Source: Amycolatopsis nalaikhensis (lineage in GTDB: Bacteria > Actinomycetota > Actinomycetes > Mycobacteriales > Pseudonocardiaceae). Taken from it: 64,000 nucleotides of DNA. Both the position numbers and the translations under genes were made by a program. Positions 1-7,656 of this stretch are shown here, one piece after another. Location of the stretch: contig NZ_CP127173.1 in assembly GCF_030264295.1 (NCBI RefSeq), positions 5,091,501-5,155,500 of the forward strand, written 5' to 3'. Numbering within the stretch: the stretch's first letter is position 1; each line of letters starts with the position of its first letter. The notes below the pieces were generated by a model. It searched no databases. It was not told where the DNA came from and saw only the letters and a program-made list of their open reading frames with translations.

Positions 1-134
1 AGTGCCTCGAACTCGTTCGCGCCGATCCCGTGGCGCTCCTGCAGGCGGCACTCAAGCTTGCTGAACACAGCCGAGTAGCGCGCCAGCAGCTCGTGCCACT
101 CCTGCACCAGGCCTTGCTCAGCGACGTCGCTCAC
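1..134 (-). CDS. MarR-family regulator, N-terminal fragment (cut by window edge)
   Basis: Only about 45 N-terminal residues are visible before the left edge. They form the opening helices usual in MarR repressors (LVQEWHELLARY, then HGIGANEFEAL). GTG at 134 is preferred because AAGG lies eight bases upstream. An in-frame ATG at 161 is possible but has no ribosome binding site and overlaps operator-like repeats. The gene is divergent from an MFS exporter starting at 221, the classic layout of a repressor controlling a drug pump and itself. The ligand cannot be told. The DNA-binding wing lies outside the window, so the family call rests on the N-terminus and context. Confidence 0.6.
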   Translation of the reverse strand, partial: MSDVAEQGLVQEWHELLARYSAVFSKLECRLQERHGIGANEFEA

Positions 135-156
135 GGCGAGCACCTTAACATGCACA

Positions 157-198
157 GACATCAGATGCAAACGCATTAAATGCATCGACATTAGATGC
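157..198. promoter_or_regulatory. Three CATYARATGC repeats between marR and the exporter
   Basis: Three near-palindromic decamers (CATCAGATGC, CATTAAATGC, CATTAGATGC) occur within 42 bases of the divergent MarR/MFS gap. The middle one extends to GCATTAAATGC, almost a perfect inverted repeat. MarR proteins bind such palindromes over their own promoters, so this is the probable operator. Binding is inferred. Confidence 0.5.
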
Positions 199-220
199 GC
201 GTGCATGTACTGTCGCCGAC

Positions 221-1678
221 ATGAGCTCTTCCGCGTACTTGTCCACCACTTCAACCCGGTGGGACGCACGTCTCTGGGGTGTCCTGCTCACCGTTTCGAT
301 CGTCATCGGTCTCGACGCGCTCGACGTGTCGATGGTCGGGGTCGCGCTCCCCGCCATCCAGGCCGACCTCGGCCTGTCCACCAACGCGCTGCAATGGGTC
401 GTCAGCGGGTACGTGCTGGGCTACGGCGGGCTGCTGCTGCTCGGCGGCCGCACCGCCGACCTGCTCGGCCGCCGCCGGGTGTTCCTCGTCGCCGTCGCCG
501 TGTTCGCGCTGGCCTCGCTGCTCGGCGGGCTCGTCGACGACGGTGCCCTGCTCATCGCGAGCCGCTTCATCAAGGGCCTGGCCGCCGCCTTCACCGCGCC
601 GGCCGCGCTGTCCATCATCACCACGACGTTCCAGGAGGGCCCGGCCCGCAACAAGGCGATCAGCATCTTCGCCGTGTTCGGCGCCAGCGGGTACTCCGCC
701 GGGCTCGTGTTCTCCGGCCTGCTGACCGAGGTCGGCTGGCGCTGGACGTTCCTGCTCCCCGCGCCGATCGCCCTGGTCGCACTGGTCGCGGCGTGGAAGC
801 TGATCCCGGCCTACCGCGCGGAGGGCGGCCGCGGCTACGACTTCCCGGGCGCCATCACCGGCGCCGCCGGTTCGCTGCTGCTGGTGTTCGGCGTCGTCGA
901 GGCACCCGAGATCGGCTGGGCCGCGCCGCGCACGCTGATCACGTTCGTCGTCGCGCTCGCCCTGCTCGTGACGTTCGTCGTCATCGAAAAGCGCAGCAGC
1001 CACCCGTTGCTGCGGCTGGGCATCCTGCGTTCGGGCCCGCTGGCCCGCGCCAACCTCGGCGGCGCGCTGTTCTTCGGCGCGTACATCGGGTTCCAGTTCG
1101 TCGTGATGCTCTATCTGCAGCGGGTCCTCGGCTGGTCGGCGCTGCAGACGGCGCTCGGCTTCCTGCCCGCGGCGCTGATCGTGGCGTTCGGCTCGCCGCG
1201 CATCGAGCCGCTGATCGACCGCGTCGGCACGCCGCGCACGATCTTCGCCGGCGTCGTCGCGCACGTCCTCGGGTACGCGCTGTTCCTGCGGATCGACGAG
1301 CACTCGGGCTACGCGGGATATGTGCTGCCCAGCATGATCCTGCTCGGCATCGGCTTCACGCTGGCGTTCTCGTCGCTCAACATCCAGGCGACGGCCGGGA
1401 TCGCGGACGACGAGCAGGGCCTCGCGGGCGGTCTGTTGAACACGTCCCTGCAGGTGGGCGGCGCGATCGGGCTGGCGGTGGTGACGGCGGTCCTGACCGC
1501 CAACGGCGGCCGTGAAGCCTCGTCGGCCGCACTGCTCACCGGCCTGACCCCGGCGTTGAGCGTGGTCACCGGCATCGCGGTGCTGGGCCTGCTGATCGCG
1601 ATCAGCGGCCTGGTGGCCCGCCGTCGCCCGGCCGAGGCGCCGGTCCCGGAGCCGGAGCTGGCGGTCATCGCCGACTGA
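221..1678 (+). CDS. MFS drug:H+ antiporter, DHA2 (14-helix) type
   Basis: A 485-residue integral membrane protein, hydrophobic throughout. It has the MFS motif A in the first cytoplasmic loop (GGRTADLLGRRRVF) and the N-terminal helix typical of DHA2 exporters (VSIVIGLDALDVSMVGVALP, then LQWVVSGY). Length fits a 14-helix antiporter. DHA2 proteins expel cationic or lipophilic compounds in exchange for protons at the cytoplasmic membrane. The start ATG at 221 lies 87 bases from the divergent MarR start, with operator-like repeats between, so expression is probably relieved by the MarR ligand. The substrate is unknown. A two-way palindromic repeat follows the stop. Confidence 0.88.
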   Translation: MSSSAYLSTTSTRWDARLWGVLLTVSIVIGLDALDVSMVGVALPAIQADLGLSTNALQWVVSGYVLGYGGLLLLGGRTADLLGRRRVFLVAVAVFALASLLGGLVDDGALLIASRFIKGLAAAFTAPAALSIITTTFQEGPARNKAISIFAVFGASGYSAGLVFSGLLTEVGWRWTFLLPAPIALVALVAAWKLIPAYRAEGGRGYDFPGAITGAAGSLLLVFGVVEAPEIGWAAPRTLITFVVALALLVTFVVIEKRSSHPLLRLGILRSGPLARANLGGALFFGAYIGFQFVVMLYLQRVLGWSALQTALGFLPAALIVAFGSPRIEPLIDRVGTPRTIFAGVVAHVLGYALFLRIDEHSGYAGYVLPSMILLGIGFTLAFSSLNIQATAGIADDEQGLAGGLLNTSLQVGGAIGLAVVTAVLTANGGREASSAALLTGLTPALSVVTGIAVLGLLIAISGLVARRRPAEAPVPEPELAVIAD

Positions 1679-1681
1679 CCC

Positions 1682-1770
1682 AAGCGCCCCAAGGCGGCCT
1701 TGGTTGCGTCTGACGCACCGAAGGCCGCCTTGGGTGCGTCTGACGCACCGAAGGCCACATTGGGGCGCTT
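1682..1770. repeat. 30-bp-period modular hairpin repeat, copy 1
   Basis: Between the convergent MFS and CMD genes lie three modules starting at 1688, 1718 and 1748. Each is 30 bases: a small hairpin of the form AAGGN3CCTT, a six-base spacer, then GTCTGACGCA. The third diverges. The array is bounded by an 11-bp inverted repeat, AAGCGCCCCAA at 1682 and TTGGGGCGCTT ending at 1770, and it reaches the stop of the CMD gene. It could fold as a transcription terminator, but there is no U-tract. The same module design recurs at 57029. Confidence 0.75.
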
Positions 1771-2225
1771 CAGGCCGCGCGCTCGTCCGTGCCCGGCACC
1801 TTGGCCGTGCTGATCGCGATGCGGTTCCACGTGTTGATCGCGAAGATCAGCGCGAGCAGTTGGCCCAGTTCTTCTTCGGTGAATTCGGCGGCCGCCCGGG
1901 CGTAGACATCGTCGGGCACGCCACCCGAGATCGAGGTGACGGCTTCGGTCAGCGCCAGCGCCGCCTGCTCCTTCGCGCTGAAGAAGTGCGAAGCCTCGGC
2001 CCAGACGGCGACCAGGTGCAGCCGCTCCTCGCTTTCACCCGCCTTGCGGGCGTCCGAGGTGTGCATGTGCAGGCAGTACGCGCAGCGGTTGAGCTGCGAC
2101 GCGCGGATCTGCACCAGCTCGACCAGCGCGGGGTCCAGCCCGGCGCGGGCGGCGGCGTCGAAGCCGATCAGGGACTTGAAGGCCTTCGGGGCGGTCTTGG
2201 CGAAGGTGATGCGGGAGTTCGTCAT
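1770..2225 (-). CDS. Carboxymuconolactone decarboxylase / AhpD-family protein
   Basis: A 151-residue protein with the AhpD core motif CAYCLHMHT (CxxCxxxH), the redox-active pair plus histidine seen in alkylhydroperoxidase AhpD and many CMD-like proteins. The flanking text (LVQIRASQLNRCAYC, then LIFAINTWNRIAIS) matches the peroxidase-related subgroup. Such proteins reduce peroxides or act as general thiol oxidoreductases in the cytoplasm. It starts at ATG 2225, 47 bases from the divergent MocR-type regulator at 2273, which may control it. Convergent with the MFS exporter across the modular repeat. The physiological substrate cannot be inferred. Confidence 0.85.
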   Translation of the reverse strand: MTNSRITFAKTAPKAFKSLIGFDAAARAGLDPALVELVQIRASQLNRCAYCLHMHTSDARKAGESEERLHLVAVWAEASHFFSAKEQAALALTEAVTSISGGVPDDVYARAAAEFTEEELGQLLALIFAINTWNRIAISTAKVPGTDERAA

Positions 2226-2272
2226 GACCGGAACGCTACGGCCCGGTTGACCCGCGTGTAGGGTGCATTCTC

Positions 2273-3655
2273 GTGCCGGAAAAGTGGGTCAATTCCGGAG
2301 TCGACCTGCACCTCGAGCTGGCGGCCACCGGGGGCAGGCGGGCCGCGCTCATCACGGCCCTGCGCGACGCCGTCCGCACCGGGCGGCTCGCTCCCGGCAC
2401 GCGGCTGCCGCCCTACCGCGCACTGGCCATCGACCTCAGGCTCGCGCGCAACACCGTCGCCGACGCCTACGCCGAGCTGGTCGCCGAGGGCTGGCTCACC
2501 GCCGTGCAGGGCTCCGGCACCCGCGTCGCCGACCGCGCCGAGCCCCTCGAGCCGAGCCGGATACCGAAGAAAGTCCCGGGCGCGCCGAAACCGCGGCACA
2601 ACCTCAGGCAAGGCCAGCCGGACGCGACGTCGTTCCCGCGCGCGGAATGGCTCGCCGCCGCACGCCGGGCGCTGACCACCGCGCCGCACGACGCCTTCGG
2701 GCCCGGTGATCCCCGCGGCCGCCCCGAACTGCGGGAAGCACTGGCCGCCTACCTCGCGCGGGCGCGCGGCGTGCGGACGTCGCCGGAGCGGATCGTCGTC
2801 TGCTCCGGGTTCGCGCACGCGCTGCGGCTGTTGTTCCCGGCCGTCCTGCCCGGCCCGCTCGCCGTCGAGGCGTACGGCCTCGCGTTCCACCGCGGGATCT
2901 TCGACACGGCCGGGGTGCGCACGATTCCCCTTGCCCTGGACGAAAAAGGCGCCCGCGTCGAAGACCTCACCGTGCCGACCGCGCTGCTCACGCCCGCGCA
3001 CCAGTTCCCGACCGGCGGCCCGCTGCACCACGACCGCCGCACGCTCGTCGTCGACCACGTCCGCGCGACGGGCGGCCTGCTGATCGAGGACGACTACGAC
3101 GGCGAGTTCCGCTACGACCGCAAGCCGGTCGGCGCGGTGCAGGGGCTCGACCCCGAGCACGTCGTCTACGTCGGTTCGGTGAGCAAGAGCCTCTCACCCG
3201 CGCTGCGGCTCGGGTGGCTGGTGCTGCCGGAGCGTCTCGTCGACGCCGTGCTGGCGGTGAAGGGGGAGCGCGAGGCGTGGGCGAGCGCGCTCGACCAGCT
3301 CACGCTGGCCGAGTTCGTCACGTCCGGCGCCTACGACCGGCACATCCGCCGCATGCGCTTGCGCTACCGACGCCGTCGCGACGTCTTGGTGGCGGCGCTC
3401 GCCGAACACGCGCCGCACGTCGTGCCGACCGGCATCGCCGCCGGGCTGCACGCCGTGCTGCGCCTGCCGCCGGGAACGGAGAAGTCCGCGCTGAAGGCCG
3501 CGGCGTGGCAGGGACTCGCGCTGGACGGGCTGGCCGCATTCCGGCACCCGGCGAGCACGATGTCCACAATGGACGGCCTGGTGGTCGGCTACGCGACCCC
3601 ACCCGACCACGCCTACGCCGCGGCGGTCGAAGCGCTGTGCCGCGCCCTGCCCTAA
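2273..3655 (+). CDS. MocR/PdxR-type regulator (GntR wHTH + aminotransferase-like domain)
   Basis: 460 residues from a GTG start. Residues about 15-80 form a GntR winged helix (ITALRDAVRTGRLAPGTRLP, then LAIDLRLARNTVADAYAELV). The remainder is a fold-type I aminotransferase-like domain with the PLP-lysine region VYVGSVSKSLSPALRLGWLV and the acidic stretch LLIEDDYDGEFRY. MocR proteins use PLP or an aldimine as effector rather than as a catalyst, and often activate a divergent neighbour, here the CMD gene. The TAA stop at 3653-3655 forms part of the CTAA target duplicated by the IS element that follows, so the insertion left this reading frame intact. Confidence 0.87.
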   Translation: MPEKWVNSGVDLHLELAATGGRRAALITALRDAVRTGRLAPGTRLPPYRALAIDLRLARNTVADAYAELVAEGWLTAVQGSGTRVADRAEPLEPSRIPKKVPGAPKPRHNLRQGQPDATSFPRAEWLAAARRALTTAPHDAFGPGDPRGRPELREALAAYLARARGVRTSPERIVVCSGFAHALRLLFPAVLPGPLAVEAYGLAFHRGIFDTAGVRTIPLALDEKGARVEDLTVPTALLTPAHQFPTGGPLHHDRRTLVVDHVRATGGLLIEDDYDGEFRYDRKPVGAVQGLDPEHVVYVGSVSKSLSPALRLGWLVLPERLVDAVLAVKGEREAWASALDQLTLAEFVTSGAYDRHIRRMRLRYRRRRDVLVAALAEHAPHVVPTGIAAGLHAVLRLPPGTEKSALKAAAWQGLALDGLAAFRHPASTMSTMDGLVVGYATPPDHAYAAAVEALCRALP

Positions 3656-5005
3656 TACTGCAACGGCAGTCAGGTGAGTGGGTAGCCGCGTCGTTTGTAA
3701 TGGCTGAGGCGGGCTTGGTGTTGCCGTCGGCGGCGGAAGCGTGACCAGGCCCAGACGTGCTCGGCGGCGTCGGTGACACGCAGGACGAGTCTGGTCAGCA
3801 GGCGCCGGATCTCCGGTAGCGTGTATCCGATCATGCCTGGTTCGCTGACACCGATTCCCCTTTTATGGCCAGGGATCGGGAGACGGCGAGCCAGGCGTGG
3901 GCCAGCATCGACAGCGTGATGTGGGCATACCAGGCTCGCCAGGACCGGACCTGGTAGTGATCGAGTCCGGCTTCGTTCTTGGCCTGCTGGAAGCATTCCT
4001 CGATCCGCCAGCGGGTCCCGGCGATCCAGGCCAGGTCCAGCAGGGTCGAGCGCCGCGGCCCGTAGCAGACGTAGTAGGCGATCTCGGTCGAGTCCGAGAG
4101 TGAGCGGCGGGCGAGCAGCCAGTGCCCGCGCCCGGCCCGCCAGCCGGTCCCGAGCGGGATCCGCGCCCAGTCGTACTCGCGTGGCCCGTGCGCACCAGCG
4201 CCGACCGACAGCCGCCGCCACGACCGTGCGGGCAGGTCCGCGATCAGCTCATCCGCCCTCGCCTCGGCGCCGCCGGTGGTGTCGAGCAGGTCGTTGACCT
4301 TGGTGGCCAGCACATGCGCAGCGTCGTGTTCCTCCAGCCACGTCCGCAGGTACTTGACCTGCCCGTAGGCCTCATCGGCGGTGATCCACGAGAACGGCAC
4401 ACCCGCGGCGAACGCCCGCGCCAGCATCCCCATCGCCTGTCGGGGTTTCGTCTGGAACTCGGTTCCGTCGGGGATCCCGGCCCGCCGACACCGAGCAGGG
4501 TCGGCGATCCAGGGCTCGGGCAGATACAGCGCACGGTCGATCAGCGCGTGCCCACGCTCGGAGGCATACGCCAGGAACGTGCCGATCTGGCAGTTCTCGA
4601 TCCGCCCGGCGGTCCCGGAGTACTGCCGCTGCACCCCCGCCGAGCGCACACCTTTCTTCAGGAACCCAGTGTCGTCCACGATCAGCACCCCAGTTGGCTC
4701 ACCGAGATGCTCGATCACGTAGTCCCGAACGTCATCGCGAACTCCGTCGATGTCCCAATCCGCCCACCGCAAGAGCCGTTGCATGCCGTCCGGGGACATC
4801 TCGCCGGCTTGCTCGGCCAACGTCCAGCCGTTCTTCCGCTCCAACCCGGCGACCAGCCCGGACATGTACTCCCGCGCCCGGCCCCGCGGCTCCGACCGGG
4901 TGAACCGGCCCGCGATCCGCTCATGCACCCGATCCAGCTGATCCAGCACCACATCGACCACCACCAGGATGATCTATCACACGTCACCCGAGTGCCGTTG
5001 CAGTA
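3656..5005. mobile_element. Complete IS701-family insertion sequence, 1350 bp
   Basis: The element is bounded by 22-bp terminal inverted repeats with two mismatches (left 3656-3677 beginning TACTGCAACGGCA, right 4984-5005 in inverse). It is flanked by identical 4-bp duplications CTAA at 3652-3655 and 5006-5009. This fits the YTAR target and 4-bp duplication known for IS701. It carries one intact transposase on the minus strand. The left copy of CTAA supplies the TAA stop of the upstream plus-strand gene. The right copy supplies the TAG stop of the minus-strand gene beyond. Perfect duplications and an intact gene suggest a recent insertion. Confidence 0.93.
3831..4964 (-). CDS. IS701-family DDE transposase
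   Basis: 377 residues, full length for the family, lying inside the inverted repeats. The presumed catalytic acids are visible: the Asp of LIVDDTGFLKKG, the Asp of WITADEAYG, and the Glu in WRIEECFQQAKNEAGLDHYQ. The last also shows the tyrosine-rich downstream region of the IS4-like superfamily. The GTG at 4964 is the first usable start after an in-frame stop; no strong ribosome binding site is seen, as is common for low-expressed transposases. There is no frameshift or internal stop, so the element is probably still active. A cut-and-paste mechanism follows from the family. Confidence 0.93.
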   Translation of the reverse strand: MVVDVVLDQLDRVHERIAGRFTRSEPRGRAREYMSGLVAGLERKNGWTLAEQAGEMSPDGMQRLLRWADWDIDGVRDDVRDYVIEHLGEPTGVLIVDDTGFLKKGVRSAGVQRQYSGTAGRIENCQIGTFLAYASERGHALIDRALYLPEPWIADPARCRRAGIPDGTEFQTKPRQAMGMLARAFAAGVPFSWITADEAYGQVKYLRTWLEEHDAAHVLATKVNDLLDTTGGAEARADELIADLPARSWRRLSVGAGAHGPREYDWARIPLGTGWRAGRGHWLLARRSLSDSTEIAYYVCYGPRRSTLLDLAWIAGTRWRIEECFQQAKNEAGLDHYQVRSWRAWYAHITLSMLAHAWLAVSRSLAIKGESVSANQA

Positions 5006-5875
5006 CTAACCCACGATGTCGATCTCGAACGGTTCGGCCGCGCTGTAGTTGATGTCGGCCCACACCGCGCCCGGCAGGTCGTACCGGCGGTGCGACGTCA
5101 GCTTCGCGTTGTAGCCCGCCGTCTGCGCCGGGTTGTGGCCGATGCCCTGGCGGTCGTTGCCCCACGCGTAGATGTCGCCGACCCACATGGGTTTCGAGAT
5201 GCCGTCACCGCCGAGCCGGGGCCGGATGACGACCGCCGCGCCCGGGCTGCCGGACAGGAAGACCCGCACCGCGTTCTGGTCGGCGTTCGGCGGGGTGACC
5301 GTGATGCGTTCCATGATCTCCACTCCAGTCGAGGCGGATCCGGTGCCGTCCACTCCCGGCCAGTAGTCGACGACGGACGAGACGTCGTAGCCGGGGGCGA
5401 CGTTCCCGCGGTACTGCTTGGCGACCGCGCCGTCGGGGATGGCGGGATCCCCGTTGTAGTGGGCGATCCAGTAGTGCGGCTCGGCGACGCCGGCGGAGGA
5501 GAACGCCGACCGCACCGAGGGCCAGGTCGAGAGGTTGCAGTAGATCGTCGGGTCCGCGCCGGCCGCGCGGCGCATCCGGACCCAGCCCGGCGCCTCGGCC
5601 GGCGTGGCGTCGCCGGGTTCGACGTCCAGCACGTGCCCGTCGTTCGTGCTCGCCTTCTTGACGATGGTGACCTTGACCGCGCGGGGGAAGCGCGCCCAGT
5701 CCGCGGCCGACCACGGTTCCAGTTTGATCTTGTCGATGTAGCCCGCGACCATCTGCGCGTCGGCGGGGATGTTCGCGGCCGTGACCGCGTCGTACATCGT
5801 GCGCACGGGTTGCGTCTCCGTTCGGTGCCGTATCGCCGTTTCGGGGACGGCGAAATCGTCTCCGCGATCCGCCAT
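5006..5875 (-). CDS. Putative GH25-like / phage-lysin-like glycoside hydrolase
   Basis: About 289 residues from ATG 5875; an in-frame GTG at 5890 is also possible. Residues about 25-160 resemble GH25-like lysozyme folds found in actinobacteriophage endolysins: an opening strand YIDKIKLEPW, the segment HVLDVEPGDA carrying acidic residues, TIYCNLSTWPSV, and PHYWIAHYNGD before a final DYWPGVD. A C-terminal region of about 85 residues is unassigned. No signal peptide is seen, which is odd for a wall hydrolase and more like a phage lysin or a substrate exported another way. Its TAG stop lies within the IS target duplication. The enzymatic role is inferred from pattern only. Confidence 0.5.
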   Translation of the reverse strand: MADRGDDFAVPETAIRHRTETQPVRTMYDAVTAANIPADAQMVAGYIDKIKLEPWSAADWARFPRAVKVTIVKKASTNDGHVLDVEPGDATPAEAPGWVRMRRAAGADPTIYCNLSTWPSVRSAFSSAGVAEPHYWIAHYNGDPAIPDGAVAKQYRGNVAPGYDVSSVVDYWPGVDGTGSASTGVEIMERITVTPPNADQNAVRVFLSGSPGAAVVIRPRLGGDGISKPMWVGDIYAWGNDRQGIGHNPAQTAGYNAKLTSHRRYDLPGAVWADINYSAAEPFEIDIVG

Positions 5876-6067
5876 CGTGCTGATACCCACGTGGGACGGA
5901 CGTCAAGCCGAAAACGTTACGCAGTTCTTGTCCTTCACCAAAATGGCCGCACGGTGCAATTCCTTCACCGCCCGTTTACGAGCTCGTGGTGACTTTCCGC
6001 GATCGGGGCTGGCTTCCCGCTCACCCGGCTGGCAAGCTGCCAGGACTTCACGAAGGAAGGGACGTGC

Positions 6068-7648
6068 ATGGCGGCACACCCGGCGCGGACCCGGCGCATC
6101 GACGCGCCGGTCGTCGTCCTGAGCGTGCTGCTCGTGGTCGCCCTGCTCGCCTGGGCGGGCGTGGACTACCTGCGCGACCGCCTGGCCGCCGGTGGCTGCG
6201 ACACGACGACGCCGGTGCGCATCACGGCCGCACCGGACCTCGCGCCGGTGCTCACCGCGCTGGCCCGGACCGTCCCGGAGCCGGACTGCTACACCGTCGA
6301 AGTCACCGCGAGCGCTTCGAGCGCCACGGCGGCGGCGCTCGAAGCCAACGGCGCGAACGGCCCCGACGTCTGGGTGCCGGAGTCGAGCACCTGGCTGCTG
6401 CAGGCGCGCGACGGCGGCGCGTGGAACCTGCCCGAATCCGGCCAGTCCGTGGCGAGTTCGCCCGTGGTGCTGGCCCTGACCGAAGACGTCGCGAAGCGCG
6501 CGGGCTGGCCCGCGAAGTCGCCGTCCTGGGCGGACGTTCTCGCGGAAAGCCCGGTCGGGTTGCCCGATCCGCGGCGCGACCCGGCGGGCATCGCCGCGCT
6601 GCTCGGCCTGCAGCAGCTCACCAAGGACGCGCCCGACCCGGCCGCGGCGTTCACCGAAGAGATCCGCAAGCTTTCGGCGGTGCCGCGGCCGTTCCCCGCG
6701 TCGCCCGCGTCCGAGCAGTCCGTGCTGGCCCGCAAGCTCGTCGCCGCGTACCCGGCCGCGGGCGTGCCGAGCTTCGACTACCCGTACGTCGTGCTGCCGC
6801 GCGCGTCCGAGGCCTCCCGGGCGGCGGCCGAGCGGTTCCTGCGGCTGCTGCTCGACCAGACCGCCACGAAAGCCTTCGGCGACGCCGGGTTCCGCACGCC
6901 GGCCGGGCAGCTGCTCGGCGACCGGGCGGCGGACACCCGCACGAACCCCGCGCCACGGCCCACCGGGCCACCCGCGCCCGAAGCGATGTACGGCGTGCTC
7001 CAGGCGTGGGCCGGCGCGAACCTCAGCGCCCGCGTCCAGGTGCTGCTCGACGTCTCCGGCTCGATGGCCGCCACCGTGCCCGGCACCGGCCGCAGCCGGA
7101 TGGCGCTCACGATCGACGCCGCGACGCAGGGGCTCGGGCTGTTCAAGCCGACGACCGAGCTCGGCCTGTGGCTGTTCTCCACCCGGCTCGACGGCGCCAA
7201 GGACTACCGGGAGATCCTGCCGATGCGGTCGATCAGCGACCAGCTCGCCGCGGGCGGCTTGGCGACGCTGCAGGCCGTCAAGCCGAAACCCGGGGGCGCG
7301 ACCGGGCTGTACGACTCGATCCTCGCCGCCTACCAGAACGCCCGGCAGAGCTGGCAGCTCGGCCGGATCAACGTCGTCGTGGTGCTCACCGACGGCCGCA
7401 ACGAGGACAGCGACTCGGTCGGGCTGCCCGGCCTGCTCGCCGAGCTGTCCCGGCTGCAGGACCCGCGGAAACCGTTGCCGGTGATCGGGATCGGCATCGG
7501 CCCGGACATCGACGCGAGCGAGCTGCGGCAGGTTTCGGCCGCCACCGGCGGCGCGTCCTTCACGACGCCGGACCCGCGCAAGATCTCCGACGTCTTCTAC
7601 CAGGCACTGAGCAAGCTCATGTGCCAGCCGCCCGCTTGCAAGAATTGA
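6068..7648 (+). CDS. Membrane-anchored solute-binding + VWA domain fusion
   Basis: 526 residues. An N-terminal transmembrane anchor (APVVVLSVLLVVALLAWAGV) is followed by an extracytoplasmic type II periplasmic-binding-like domain (about 35-300; ITAAPDLAPVLTAL, SASSATAAALEANG, GPDVWVPESSTW). A C-terminal von Willebrand A domain begins near residue 320. The MIDAS metal site is intact: DVSGS, then VVVLTDGRNEDS. Such fusions are known in actinobacteria without a settled function; VWA domains usually mediate metal-dependent protein contacts. The stop overlaps the ribosome binding site of the next gene, giving a tight two-gene operon. The start ATG at 6068 follows GAAGGAAGGGACG. Confidence 0.82.
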   Translation: MAAHPARTRRIDAPVVVLSVLLVVALLAWAGVDYLRDRLAAGGCDTTTPVRITAAPDLAPVLTALARTVPEPDCYTVEVTASASSATAAALEANGANGPDVWVPESSTWLLQARDGGAWNLPESGQSVASSPVVLALTEDVAKRAGWPAKSPSWADVLAESPVGLPDPRRDPAGIAALLGLQQLTKDAPDPAAAFTEEIRKLSAVPRPFPASPASEQSVLARKLVAAYPAAGVPSFDYPYVVLPRASEASRAAAERFLRLLLDQTATKAFGDAGFRTPAGQLLGDRAADTRTNPAPRPTGPPAPEAMYGVLQAWAGANLSARVQVLLDVSGSMAATVPGTGRSRMALTIDAATQGLGLFKPTTELGLWLFSTRLDGAKDYREILPMRSISDQLAAGGLATLQAVKPKPGGATGLYDSILAAYQNARQSWQLGRINVVVVLTDGRNEDSDSVGLPGLLAELSRLQDPRKPLPVIGIGIGPDIDASELRQVSAATGGASFTTPDPRKISDVFYQALSKLMCQPPACKN

Positions 7649-7656
7649 GGACGCCG

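Noticed and set aside
5006..5875. Prophage remnant around the lysin-like gene
   Set aside because: No other phage genes, tRNA integration site or att repeats are visible; the neighbour is an IS.
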